This document shows, piece after piece, positions 54,768 to 62,950 of a stretch of 64,000 bases of DNA; within the stretch, counting starts at the first letter, position 1; every line of letters begins with the position of its first letter. The notes beneath the pieces were generated by a model. The model was not told the origin of the DNA. It searched no databases and saw only the letters and a program-made list of their open reading frames with translations. The translations under genes were made by a program, and so were the position numbers. Origin of the DNA: a virus. The stretch spans positions 1-64,000 of IMG/VR virus record IMGVR_UViG_3300033977_000098. The stretch is one strand, 5' to 3'.

Positions 54768-55712
54768 CTACGCTCGCAGCAATTCGCTTATACTCCAAAC
54801 GTGGTCAGCAATTCCAGCCTCCATTCCAGGTGTCACTCTCAATGTCATGTGCGGACGGCACAGGTTGTACCACGCGACATACAGAGCAACGGCTGCTTTC
54901 AGGTTGTCGAGCTTTTTGCTGAAAGCATTAACCAGTCGCGTGAATCGGCGAAGGTGCATCCGGAAATTCAGGTTGGAACGTTCCACGTGGCTGGTACAGA
55001 CGTGATCGAGATCGGGGTTGCCAGTGATGGGATTTGATACCGTGTCGATGACCTTGGCCGGACCGTACCAGTCCGGGCCAGCATTGTCCGGCTTTCCGTA
55101 CAGTTTGATGAGTTGGGCAAAGTCCACATCGGCGCCGAAACATTCCTCAATGGCTCCAATGTAGGGCTTGAAAGCATCGGAAGTTATCTGCGTTCGAGTA
55201 GCCAGCCGTCGGCTGAGGTCGGTCACGAAATTTAGGGCGCTCGGGCCGTCGCGCTTCGCCACCAAGTGAGAAATTATCAGCTTCGTGTCTGCATCCAAAG
55301 CAACCCAAGTGTAGGCGTCGCCCCATTCGTTAGAATCACTAGACTTAAGGTGTTTCTCTTTTTTGAAAACGAAGGTCCAAAGCTCATCGAGTTGAATATA
55401 TTTCGGTCGAAGGCCACGGATGCGGGTGTCAAGAAGGCTCTGACACTTCCCTCCCGTCGTCACAAGGATAGAAAGAAGCGTGTTGCGGTCTACTCCAGTA
55501 ACGCGGGATATGCCACGGATACTCATTCCCTCTACCATCAAGGATATGACCTCCGCAGTCCGATCAACGCTCAAGTAATGGCTGCCAAACCTATTGAATC
55601 GCGTGTCACTGAAAGTTGTCTTGCAATTCTGGCAACGGTAACGCTGAATCTTGTGTCTGCCGTATCTCCCAAAGCGTTTCACGTTTTCGTGCTTGCACCT
55701 AATGCAGGTCAT
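54768..55712 (-). CDS. IS1-like transposase
   Basis: 314 residues from ATG 55712 (AAGGAG, 5 nt). N-terminal zinc finger (CIRCKHENVKRFGR, CQNCKTTFSD), helix-turn-helix (GMSIRGISRVTGVDRNTLL) and DDE domain (YIQLDELWTFV, VALDADTKLI, ITSDAFKPY, CTSHVERSNLNFRM). Both InsA- and InsB-like parts are in one frame, as in some IS1 relatives. No clear terminal repeats were found. The gene ends 5 nt before vsr. Confidence 0.85.
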   Translation of the reverse strand: MTCIRCKHENVKRFGRYGRHKIQRYRCQNCKTTFSDTRFNRFGSHYLSVDRTAEVISLMVEGMSIRGISRVTGVDRNTLLSILVTTGGKCQSLLDTRIRGLRPKYIQLDELWTFVFKKEKHLKSSDSNEWGDAYTWVALDADTKLIISHLVAKRDGPSALNFVTDLSRRLATRTQITSDAFKPYIGAIEECFGADVDFAQLIKLYGKPDNAGPDWYGPAKVIDTVSNPITGNPDLDHVCTSHVERSNLNFRMHLRRFTRLVNAFSKKLDNLKAAVALYVAWYNLCRPHMTLRVTPGMEAGIADHVWSISELLRA

Positions 55713-55796
55713 TGGACTCTCCTTGACAATCCCAGCGGAGAGTCCGACAATTGCATCGGGTCTTTCCATGCGGGCTGAATCCGCGTGGGAGATTTG

Positions 55797-55838
55797 CCCC
55801 GCAGACAGTTAGCCGCTGCCTGCGGGGTTTATTGTTTT
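55797..55838. terminator. Hairpin terminator between RHH gene and transposase
   Basis: An 8-bp perfect stem CCCCGCAG (55797-55804) / CTGCGGGG (55820-55827). The T-rich tail TTTATTGTTTT (55828-55838) is on the plus strand, but the hairpin also lies directly after the stop of the leftward RHH gene, so it may act on both strands or insulate the two genes. Confidence 0.65.
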
Positions 55839-56010
55839 AGGCCGACTTCTTTTCCATTCCCTCCGAGACGGCGCGACGGAGCACCGTCACAATATAGTCT
55901 TTGAGGCTCATCCGGCTCTGAGCAGCACGTGTCTTGCACAGCCAGTACAGATCGTCAGGAAAATTCCGCACGTTTAATGGCCTCACGTCAATCTGCTTTG
56001 ACCGTCTCAT
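55837..56010 (-). CDS. Ribbon-helix-helix protein (antitoxin-like)
   Basis: 57 residues from ATG 56010 (GGAGG, 5 nt). The strand QIDVRPLNVRNFPDDLYWLC followed by two helices (SRMSLKDYIVTVLRRAVSEG) is the Arc/FitA-like RHH fold. It has its own promoter, almost leaderless. It lies divergent from a PIN-domain operon and could repress it. Confidence 0.72.
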   Translation of the reverse strand: MRRSKQIDVRPLNVRNFPDDLYWLCKTRAAQSRMSLKDYIVTVLRRAVSEGMEKKSA

Positions 56011-56029
56011 CGCGTCCTCCATCGTCACG

Positions 56030-56058
56030 ATAGTAACATTGGTAACTAAGAATGTCAA
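56030..56058 (-). promoter_or_regulatory. Leftward promoter of RHH gene
   Basis: Minus strand TTGACA (56053-56058), 17-nt spacer, TACTAT (56030-56035). The transcript would start within a few bases of the ATG region. The spacer contains GTTACCAATGTTAC, an inverted repeat that an RHH dimer could bind for autoregulation. Confidence 0.7.
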
Positions 56059-56130
56059 GACATTTTTTGTGACCACCTGGCTACCAACACCTTTCACCGC
56101 GCATCAGACTTGTGGTATCGTCTGACCGCC

Positions 56131-56982
56131 ATGCGCTCCTTAATTTTCGTCATCAGATTCGATCAAGGACTCGCCAAACGGCACCGGCTGCCGCTTGACC
56201 ACGCCCTTAGTGCACTCCGCGAGGTGCGCTTGATGATTCAGGAGGTCGGGCGGCAAATTCAGCGTGAAAAGGGAATCGAGAGGGCGACCGGCGATTTCGG
56301 CCTTGAATTGGTGGGCGGCATCAAAAAAGGCAGCGTGCAGGTTGACATTGCGCTTACACAAGACACGCAGAACGCCCGGGAGACAGCAGAGCAGATCATT
56401 TGCACGGTGAATTGGCTTGCGAAGATGGGCGGACGTGCCGACGAGGTAAAGCAACCGGACGAAATCAGCAGGCATGTTGTGCGGCATCTCAACCGGATTG
56501 CGGAGATTCAGAGGACCGACAAAACCGAAATGCGGCTTGAACTTAAGAATGGCAAGAAAAAGCGCGAAGCCACGTTTGGAGAAGCCGCAATTGCATCCAC
56601 CGAAGTGCTACGCTCTCCGCAGTTCCAAATGGGCGGCACCACGCTTTATGGCAAACTCTATGAACTGCGCGACAGTTCTCCCGAGGAGGAGGAAGGAAAA
56701 TATTTTTGGGGAGAACTAGTGCGCGATAACGACGAGCATTGGCGAATTCAGTTTGAAAGCAACCGCGCTAACGAAGCGGTTCCCCTTTTCAGAAAGCAAG
56801 TCGCAGTGACAGGAACAGCATTCTATTACCCCGTTCAAACCCCGAAGCTCGTTGCTGAGAGCTTCGGGCCGGATACGGACCGTGATTATGAGGCCGCATT
56901 TGACGAACTATACGGGTCCAAACAGGCACTTTACAAGGCTCCCCTTGATGATCTTTTGAAGGAGATTCGTGGAGAGGGTTAG
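56131..56982 (+). CDS. Unknown protein coupled to PIN gene
   Basis: 283 residues from ATG 56131. The first half is helical with ALSALREVRLMIQEVGRQIQ and a strand section with GGIKKGSVQVDIAL. The second half is beta-like (TTLYGKLYELRDS, GTAFYYPVQTPKLVAESF). Its stop overlaps the PIN start (TAGTG). No family recognised. The tight coupling suggests a partner or inhibitor of the PIN protein. Confidence 0.6.
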   Translation: MRSLIFVIRFDQGLAKRHRLPLDHALSALREVRLMIQEVGRQIQREKGIERATGDFGLELVGGIKKGSVQVDIALTQDTQNARETAEQIICTVNWLAKMGGRADEVKQPDEISRHVVRHLNRIAEIQRTDKTEMRLELKNGKKKREATFGEAAIASTEVLRSPQFQMGGTTLYGKLYELRDSSPEEEEGKYFWGELVRDNDEHWRIQFESNRANEAVPLFRKQVAVTGTAFYYPVQTPKLVAESFGPDTDRDYEAAFDELYGSKQALYKAPLDDLLKEIRGEG

Positions 56983-57551
56983 TGCTTTCTGCCTATTTCG
57001 ATACCAGTGTTTTCCTGGCCATCTTTAATGCAGAGCCCAGCGGTCCGCAAATCAAGACGCTGCTGCGCGAATTAAAGCGCGACCGCGTGCGCATTTATAC
57101 GTCGATCATCACAATTCAAGAAGTATCGGTTTTGTCATTCCGCAAGGGCGGAGCGGGGGATGATAATTACGTCCAGGTCGGAAAGCTGGCGAGAATTGAG
57201 ACGATCACGCGGGAGATTGCGCTATTAGCGGCGAAGATCGAAGCCCAGCTAATCGACATGCTTCCAAAGGACCAAGAGGACAATAAGCGCCGAAAGTGGG
57301 ACTGCTTTCACATCGCAACGGTTGTTCAATTGGGATGTGGAAAACTCTACGCGGAAGATAACAAGCTATTGAAGCGAAAGGCGCAATTGGGATTGTCAAT
57401 CGATTTTCTCCAGCCGCGTCCCCAAAGCCCGGACTTATTTCCTCCCTCTGTCCCGGCATCCGTTGTGCCTGTTCCCCTGCAGCCTCAGCCATCGCCAGCC
57501 GAAGAGGAAGCTGACGCATCCGAACCGCCAAAGCACAAGACAACGGAATAG
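56982..57551 (+). CDS. PIN-domain ribonuclease (VapC-like)
   Basis: 189 residues from GTG 56982. PIN motifs: SAYFDTSVFLAIF (first Asp), TIQEVSVLSFRK (Glu), WDCFHIATVVQLG (Asp and His) and KLYAEDNKLLKR (last acidic). The last ~55 residues are a proline/acidic tail not found in VapC toxins. PIN toxins cleave RNA. The neutralising partner is probably the preceding gene. Confidence 0.8.
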   Translation: MLSAYFDTSVFLAIFNAEPSGPQIKTLLRELKRDRVRIYTSIITIQEVSVLSFRKGGAGDDNYVQVGKLARIETITREIALLAAKIEAQLIDMLPKDQEDNKRRKWDCFHIATVVQLGCGKLYAEDNKLLKRKAQLGLSIDFLQPRPQSPDLFPPSVPASVVPVPLQPQPSPAEEEADASEPPKHKTTE

Positions 57552-57822
57552 CAAGCAACAACAATTCAGCCACTACCGACTGGCGCTCGCCCTTGGAAAG
57601 GATGACGTACTGCGTGCGCTTCTCCACGCACTTGATGACGGCGCGCAGCGCCGCGGCAAAGCTCTTGCCGCTCTGGCGGCTCCAGACCGCAATCTTCAGT
57701 TGCGAGTCGTCCCGGATCCAGCGATCCTGGTAGGGAAGGACGGGGATCGCTTTCGCACTCGCTTCCCGAAGTGCCTTGGCCGTGGGCGGCTGCTCTTTTG
57801 CGATTTGGGCTTTTCTTTTCAT
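57552..57822 (-). pseudogene. N-terminal fragment of a Mu gp28-like large terminase
   Basis: From ATG 57822: helical start (KRKAQIAKEQPPTAKALREA), then VLPYQDRWIRDDSQLKIAVW and a Walker A-like SRQSGKSFAAALRAVI, VILSKGERQSV. After ~90 residues it loses similarity at the end of the PIN gene. It is a different terminase from the one at 32.5-35.2 kb and belongs to the decayed Mu-like cassette to the right. Confidence 0.72.
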
Positions 57823-57825
57823 CTG

Positions 57826-57864
57826 TCTGCCCATCGGGCCATCGAGCCATCGGGCCATTGACGA
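57826..57864. repeat. Degenerate CATCGGGC 9-mer repeats
   Basis: Four tandem units of GCCATCGGG/GCCATCGAG. The same units occur at 62098-62265. They lie directly before the terminase fragment. A TTGCCTTTTG-type repeat follows near 57870 and again near 60235. Confidence 0.6.
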
Positions 57865-58149
57865 ATTCGGACTCTTGCCTTTTGCCTTCGTTACTGCGGA
57901 TCTAGCCCTCACCGCGCCTTGGAATTACTGGTATCATTGCGCGGTGCCACATCAGACCAGCGAACTTGCGGTGCCTTAGAAGGGCGTCAATATATTTGAG
58001 TAAGCACGGGCGAAATGAAAAAGCATACGCAATCTTGAGTGGCTTGATTTGCTTTATTCCCAATTATTTACAAGGCCCAGAAAAGAACCTAACAACCAAT
58101 ACGCGCACAGGAGGAGAATAAAGCCAATCAAGCCGGAAAGGAGCCACCC

Positions 58150-58998
58150 ATGCCAAGTGCTGCAAGCCACGGAAAGCCTACGGATGAGAAACCACCCTGC
58201 GATAGCACAACCGAGGCCCCCAAGAAAGAGAATCCCCTCCTTAAAGCTCTTAATAATTTCTGGCATTGCGATGAAGTACGAAAATTCAGGAGGGACCCCA
58301 GGACTTTGGTTGAGATAATTGCGCTCGTAACTGTGATCTGCTATACGCATTACGCTAGCAGGAGCCTGGATCAACTTAGAAAGCAAACTCCCAAAATCAC
58401 GGAAAGCGCTAACGCCGCTAAAAGTGCTGCAGATACCGTCGCCCGTCAATTGGAGTTGTCCGAGCGTCCTTGGGTTTCCATCGTCCCGTCCATTGCTAGC
58501 CCTTTCTGGATGGATCGAAACGGGGCGAATCTCATCCTTGAATTTGAAGTGAGCAATACTGGAGTCACTCCCGCAGTTGGAACGTCTGTCTATGCCAAAT
58601 TCTTCCCGCCTTATCACACGGCGGAAGAATATGAATCCCAAATGAAAGAAGCCTGCGAGAGCGCAATCCGCCTCGGAAGAGGGTCCAGAGACATTCTTGT
58701 TCGTGACGCGCCTACACGGAAAAAAGTGCATTTTATTTTCTCTTCCAGCAAGATTGAACGCGATTCCCGTGGGGGGTTCTTCATGGTTAACATCGTCGCC
58801 TGTCCCGCTTACCAGTCCACCTTCAACGAGGTGACTTATTCGCATGGGCAGATGTACCATTTCTACCGTATCGATCCTAACGGGGGAGCCCTTGCCTTCA
58901 AGGTGGGTCAGACTGTTCCCGCCAAAGAATTGCACATTGGAGTTGAAACCGAGAGCGTGACCCTGGTAGAGGAAAACTATGTGGTTGGAGGAAAATAA
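58150..58998 (+). CDS. Membrane-anchored hypothetical protein
   Basis: 282 residues from ATG 58150 (AAAGGAG, 6 nt). One transmembrane helix (LVEIIALVTVICYTHYASRS), then a helical part (ITESANAAKSAADTVARQLE) joined to LSERPWVSIVPS and a beta domain. The pattern 'helix-SANAAKSAA-LSERPW' is common in soil bacteria with no known function. It lies in rightward insertion DNA between the gp27- and gp28-like genes. The open frame on the other strand is a shadow. Confidence 0.65.
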   Translation: MPSAASHGKPTDEKPPCDSTTEAPKKENPLLKALNNFWHCDEVRKFRRDPRTLVEIIALVTVICYTHYASRSLDQLRKQTPKITESANAAKSAADTVARQLELSERPWVSIVPSIASPFWMDRNGANLILEFEVSNTGVTPAVGTSVYAKFFPPYHTAEEYESQMKEACESAIRLGRGSRDILVRDAPTRKKVHFIFSSSKIERDSRGGFFMVNIVACPAYQSTFNEVTYSHGQMYHFYRIDPNGGALAFKVGQTVPAKELHIGVETESVTLVEENYVVGGK

Positions 58999-59113
58999 CA
59001 AAGCAATTAGAAGCACTAGCGCTATGAACATACACCAAGCCCTCCATCAAAACAAAACTCTGGTTAGTCAAGTACGTTAACGCCCTTAGAAGGCATCGCG
59101 TCTAATTGGCGAA

Positions 59114-60139
59114 ATGTTCTCCACTAGGGTCAAGCCCAAGCAACGAAAACCAATGATTCCCGTCCCAACTGACATAAACGCGGTAGTTGATTACCGTCAG
59201 GGTCCTTCGATCGTCGGAAAAGGAAACGGACGACATGCCGGTATCAGCAAGCTCGACTTCGAACAACTCAGGGGTTTTGCCCTCGTACTCGTTTGTGCTG
59301 TCACATCTCTGCCTGCATGGTCCCAGGTGAATATTGGTACGACGTTGGTTGTTGGCTATTCCAAGGATAAGGTGATCATGGCGGCTGACAGCCGAGTTAC
59401 CCACCTGGACGGCAGGGTGGAGGATGACCAATGTAAGATCGTTGCATTGGGCAAAAAACTGCTGTTCGGAGGTGTTGGCATTGAGGGATTTCGTTCCAGG
59501 ACTCCCGTGCTTCATTCCTGGGAGGGCGTAGCTGAGGCCCGCCAGGCTTTCGCAAACGAAAAAGTCCGGAAGTCGGGAAGCGTGGAACTTATGTCGGCGT
59601 ACTGGGCGCGTAGCATAAATAGCTATTTGGAAGAACAGATTGCGCACAACCCGGAAGTCATCGTCCACTCGATAGAAGCTTACGGCTCTGTGCTTGTCTA
59701 CGGGATTTTTGCTGGAAAGGATTCTAATGGCAGGCTTGTTTGCCTCCTTGTAATGGCAAGTTGTGATAACAAGCTTCCCCAGTTTCCTTGCACGGCAGAC
59801 CTCATCAGGACAAATCGAGCGCGTCTCGCCGTGCAGAAAATTGACTTTCCGGTCCCCCAGACCAAAGTGAAGTTCGAGGCTTTTGGAGTTTCCTCCACGT
59901 TCCTGAAATTTGAAGACGCGCCGCAGAACCTCTCCGCCGATGACCTCAGAATTTGGAATAGTATTCCCCTGAGAAAGGCGATCAAAGATCCGGATGCACA
60001 GCGGGCGGTTAAATTCGTTGACCTGACGATTGCCTATGATCCCCTCAAGCAAGGGGTCGGAGGGGATGTTGACGTGGTTGAACTGACAACTTGCGGCGTC
60101 AAATGGCTCAACCGCAAGCAAAACTGCCCAGCAGACTAG
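59114..60139 (+). CDS. Exported proteasome beta-like Ntn hydrolase
   Basis: 341 residues from ATG 59114 (start uncertain). A hydrophobic export signal (FALVLVCAVTSLPAWSQ) near residues 55-75 precedes VNIGTTLVVGYSKDKVIMAADSR. Numbering from the first Thr of TTLVV places Asp at 17 and Lys at 33 (DDQCKIV), the exact proteasome T1/D17/K33 triad. The rest follows the beta-subunit pattern (GGVGIEG, LVYGIFAG). It would be activated by removing the signal/propeptide outside the cytoplasm. No partner ATPase is nearby. Confidence 0.7.
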   Translation: MFSTRVKPKQRKPMIPVPTDINAVVDYRQGPSIVGKGNGRHAGISKLDFEQLRGFALVLVCAVTSLPAWSQVNIGTTLVVGYSKDKVIMAADSRVTHLDGRVEDDQCKIVALGKKLLFGGVGIEGFRSRTPVLHSWEGVAEARQAFANEKVRKSGSVELMSAYWARSINSYLEEQIAHNPEVIVHSIEAYGSVLVYGIFAGKDSNGRLVCLLVMASCDNKLPQFPCTADLIRTNRARLAVQKIDFPVPQTKVKFEAFGVSSTFLKFEDAPQNLSADDLRIWNSIPLRKAIKDPDAQRAVKFVDLTIAYDPLKQGVGGDVDVVELTTCGVKWLNRKQNCPAD

Positions 60140-60281
60140 GAGCTCAAGTTTCCTTCGCGGAGGCGAGTGTGGTTCCCTGAACGCCTGGCATTGGACCCCA
60201 AGGGTCCGAGCAGCCTTGACGCACCTAATTTGACTCTTGCCTTTTGTCATTTGCCCTTTGCCTTGCTCTTGACGAATCGAT

Positions 60282-60968
60282 TCATCGGTTCTCGGCGCTT
60301 TCTTTGTCTGCGCTGGCGGGAGCATCCGATGAGGGCATCTGCTCCGGCCCCACTGGCGCTGGATTATCAGCGGCCACAGGCGGCGCCTCGCCTTCTCCCG
60401 CGCCCAGCAGCCTCTGAGGTGGCGGCACGATTTCCGACATCCCGATGCCGAAAATTTCCTTCACCTGTGCCACTACTCTCTGTGCCCTGGCGTAATCGTC
60501 GGCGGCATCTACCACCGTAACCTCGCCTGCTTTCTCGGCGCTGCGGCGTTCCTTCATCTTCTGGCGGTGCTCTTCCGCGAAGAGGGCGAACCGCTTCTTC
60601 ATCAGTGCCACCTTTTCGGTGTCGTTCGCGACTCTCTTGAAGGCAAGCAATTGCGTTGGGGTCATAGTCTGGAGAGCTTGCCAGAGCAAGGCGTTCACGC
60701 CGGCGCTCAAGCCGTCTTCGCCAATGAGGTCCGCGAAGAGCTTCATGGTCCTTTTCCGCTCTTCGAGCTTTTCCTTTTGCACCTTCCAGTGATGGTTCTT
60801 GTAGGTTTTGACGGCGTACCAGGAGATCTTTTCGCCGTAGTCGCGCACGATCATCTCCTGGACCTGCTTGAGAGTGGCAAACTCGTCAAACATCCTGTCC
60901 ACAGCCTGTAAGAGGCCTTTGTGCTTGACGCTGAGAATCTGTACCTTCGATGCGAAGTTTCGGGGCAC
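60282..60968 (-). CDS. Mu gp27-like protein (DUF3486), copy 1
   Basis: 228 residues, intact. The opening VDRMFDEFATLKQVQEMIVR with YGEKISWYAVKTYKNHHW is a helix-turn-helix-like DNA-binding start, followed by a long helical core (LAFKRVANDTEKVALMKKRF). DUF3486/gp27 proteins precede the gp28 terminase in Mu-like phages and are thought to be the small terminase. Two degenerate relatives lie directly to the right. Confidence 0.7.
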   Translation of the reverse strand: MPRNFASKVQILSVKHKGLLQAVDRMFDEFATLKQVQEMIVRDYGEKISWYAVKTYKNHHWKVQKEKLEERKRTMKLFADLIGEDGLSAGVNALLWQALQTMTPTQLLAFKRVANDTEKVALMKKRFALFAEEHRQKMKERRSAEKAGEVTVVDAADDYARAQRVVAQVKEIFGIGMSEIVPPPQRLLGAGEGEAPPVAADNPAPVGPEQMPSSDAPASADKESAENR

Positions 60969-60988
60969 TTAATTGCTCTCCGCGATTG

Positions 60989-61037
60989 TAGCGGCGCTCG
61001 ATGAGCGCCGACGGCGGTCGTAGACCGCCGCTACAGA
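60989..61037. repeat. REP-like double palindrome
   Basis: Two palindromes in a row: GCGGCGCTC-GAT-GAGCGCCG and CGGCGGTC-GTA-GACCGCCG. A related copy starts at 61511 and is interrupted by the MITE-like insertion, continuing at 61803. Such GC-rich dyads are typical chromosomal REP sequences. Confidence 0.7.
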
Positions 61038-61499
61038 GGTCGCTCTTCGCTCGCCAATTCGCCGATGGCGATCAGAGCCGCCGACCTCTCCCGAATCGGC
61101 GCCGCTTTCACCTCGAGGGCGAGGCCGGGGAACTGTCCGTCCAGTTTTTCGACGTCGGTCCGCTTCAGGACTTTGCGCTTTTTAGCCAAGGCACGCCTCT
61201 CCTCTGCCTGTGGTCCGTCGCGTTCCGCTTTGAGCCTTGCGAGCTCTCTTGCGCTCCACCTCTTCCGCGGCGAGGGCCTCTAACCTCCGCCGCAAGCGGG
61301 CCTCCCGCTGGCGCACCCAACGCCGGCAGCGATAACTCGATACCAAACTTTCCGCCACCGGAACGTTGTAGCGGCCCTCGAGGCGGCTGGCGATCGCCAG
61401 CGCCGTAACGCCCTGCTCGAACCACGCATTCACCTGGGCCGCGAGACCCGGAAAGCGCTGGTCGAGTTTTTCAATCAACGTCAACGGTTCTCTGCCCAT
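61031..61499 (-). pseudogene. Mu gp27-like protein, copy 2, frameshifted
   Basis: The frame from ATG 61499 (LTLIEKLDQRFPGLAAQVNA, ALAIASRLEGRYNVPVAESL) follows the gp27-like pattern until about 61250, where the coding continues in another frame (LARLKAERDGPQAEERRALA, KRTDVEKLDGQFPGLALEV) to a stop at 61031. A one-base indel separates the two. Without it the protein would be about 155 residues. Confidence 0.7.
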
Positions 61500-61544
61500 T
61501 CAGCCCTCTAAGCGGCGCTCTCGGAGCGCCGACGGCGGTCATAG

Positions 61545-61802
61545 CCCAACGCTGTCCAAATTAGAGATCGATCATCACGATGATCTGGGCTTCGCCCTCT
61601 GCTGTGCGGAAGGGCTCTGCCCTTCCGGCCTAACTCCCCCACTTGTTCCTGAATCTGCGTCGCGGGAAGGCATGGCCTTCCGGCGACGCAGATCGGGTTG
61701 GTGGGCGGGGTCGCCTGACGGAAAGGCGCAGCCTTTCCGCACAGCGGGGCGGCGAAGCCGCAGGTCATGGCCGACCGAGCGGAGCGGAATTTGGACAAGC
61801 CT
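61545..61802. mobile_element. MITE-like insertion of 258 bp
   Basis: It is flanked by the direct repeat GGTCATAG (61537-61544 and 61803-61810) and has near-terminal inverted repeats TGTCCAAATT (61553-61562) / AATTTGGACA (61788-61797). Inside are strong hairpins, notably 61655-61691 (CTGCGTCGC...GCGACGCAG). It splits a REP-like copy whose halves match the intact unit at 60989. No coding capacity. Confidence 0.72.
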
Positions 61803-61804
61803 GG

Positions 61805-62083
61805 TCATAGACCGCCGCCACAGAGGTCGTTCCTCGCTTGCCAATTCCTGGGAGGTGTGCGGGCCGCCTTCCTCGCCGGAATCTGCTCCCGCCGCGCCGC
61901 CCAATCCCGGGTCTTGTATCTCCAAATGGCGACGATCGAGATACCCTCGCCGTAGTGGGAGAGGATCCTTTCCTGGACGGCTTGGAGCGTCGCCCCGGCG
62001 TCGAACCTCGCATCTACCTCTTGACGCAGGCCGGGGTGCCGGACGTCGAGCTCGAGAATTTTCTTGAGGCTATCACGTGGCAT
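61805..62083 (-). pseudogene. Mu gp27-like protein, copy 3, degenerate
   Basis: 92 codons from ATG 62083: KKILELDVRHPGLRQEVDAR, FDAGATLQAVQERILSHYGE, ISIVAIWRYKTRDW. The N-terminal half matches copies 1 and 2. The C-terminal half is replaced by frame-shifted sequence and the MITE insertion point; a second frame shows SQELASEERPL like the end of copy 2. Confidence 0.65.
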
Positions 62084-62097
62084 TTCTTTCCCCCTCC

Positions 62098-62265
62098 TGG
62101 GGGGATCGGGTCATCGGGTCATCGGGCCTACGCCCACCGAAGGGCTTCGGCCCGCAGGCGGGTCATCGGGTCATCGAGCCATCGAGCCATTTAAGAGCCA
62201 TGCGATCTACCGATCGCCAGATGGCCCGATGGCCAGATCACCCGATGGCGCGATCGCCAGATTAT
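62098..62265. repeat. Array of degenerate 9-mers (CATCGGGT/CATCGAGC)
   Basis: Many units of GGTCATCGG, ATCGAGCC and ATGGCCCGATGGC in direct and inverted order between copy 3 of the gp27-like gene and the gp26-like gene, with an internal hairpin (GGGCTTCGGCCC). Same family as 57826-57864. Confidence 0.65.
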
Positions 62266-62567
62266 CTGGGCCCGCTGAGCTGCTTGACCCGGCGGTCGTA
62301 TTCATCGACGCCATCGGCGGTGATGCGCACCCAGAGGATGGCTTCGGGCTGGCCAACCTGCTTCTCCACGCCCAGCTCGACCCATTTCCGGTCGTGCATG
62401 TAGCGCAGGTGGAACTCGATGGCTTCCAAGGTCACGGGGCGGAGGCAGTCGTCCAGATAGACCATGATGCTCCGCGGGGTGACGGGCTGAAGCCCGCATT
62501 CGTTCAGGTAACGGAGAATTTCCGTCCGGTCGAGCTCGTGTTCAACCTTGCTTTTCGTCTTCGGCAT
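62262..62567 (-). CDS. Mu gp26-like winged-helix protein
   Basis: 101 residues from ATG 62567. ILRYLNECGLQPVTPRSIMVY, LEAIEFHLRYMHDRKWVELG and ILWVRITADGVDEYDR give a winged-helix pattern as in phage gp26-type regulators. It overlaps the gp25-like gene by 26 nt and keeps Mu order. Confidence 0.62.
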   Translation of the reverse strand: MPKTKSKVEHELDRTEILRYLNECGLQPVTPRSIMVYLDDCLRPVTLEAIEFHLRYMHDRKWVELGVEKQVGQPEAILWVRITADGVDEYDRRVKQLSGPR

Positions 62568-62895
62568 GGCAGCAGAAGCCCTCAATCTTTCGTGACATGA
62601 TTCGCAGCTCACGGCCGATCTCCTGGCGTTCCACCGTGATTTTTTGAATGTCCTCGCGGGTGGCGGTCAGCATGGCTTTGAGCTCGACCACCATGGCGCC
62701 CACCGCGTTGTGCATCTCCGAGGCTTGGGCCGAGCGTTCCAGCGCGTCCGCGCCGCGCTCCAGGCTGACGGGAATCTGCGCCACATGGCGCGCGGCTCCG
62801 GAGAAGAGCCGGTAGGCGCCCACCCCCGCCATGCTGGTGCCCAAGAAACCGCCGGCGCCGAGCATCCAGGCTTGAATTTCGCTGGCAGAAATCAT
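62542..62895 (-). CDS. Mu gp25-like membrane protein (DUF2730-like)
   Basis: 117 residues. N-terminal hydrophobic segment (IQAWMLGAGGFLGTSMAGVG), then a helical coiled-coil tail (MVVELKAMLTATREDIQKIT). DUF2730/gp25 proteins have this shape and precede gp26 and gp27. The start at 62895 is the first Met. Confidence 0.6.
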   Translation of the reverse strand: MISASEIQAWMLGAGGFLGTSMAGVGAYRLFSGAARHVAQIPVSLERGADALERSAQASEMHNAVGAMVVELKAMLTATREDIQKITVERQEIGRELRIMSRKIEGFCCHAEDEKQG

Positions 62896-62950
62896 GTGAA
62901 TTTCCGGAAGCTAGAAGCTAGGAGCGAGAAGCGAGAAGACGCTTCCATTC

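Noticed and set aside
58054-59031. A 325-codon minus-strand frame opposite the membrane protein gene
   Set aside because: The plus-strand protein has a good ribosome site and a known pattern; the minus frame has none.
59102-60325. A 407-codon minus-strand frame opposite the exported proteasome-like gene
   Set aside because: The plus strand carries the proteasome triad at canonical spacing; the reverse frame shows no motif.
62098-62265. CRISPR array
   Set aside because: The units are 8-9 bp, degenerate and contiguous without spacers, so they are simple repeats. No array was seen elsewhere.
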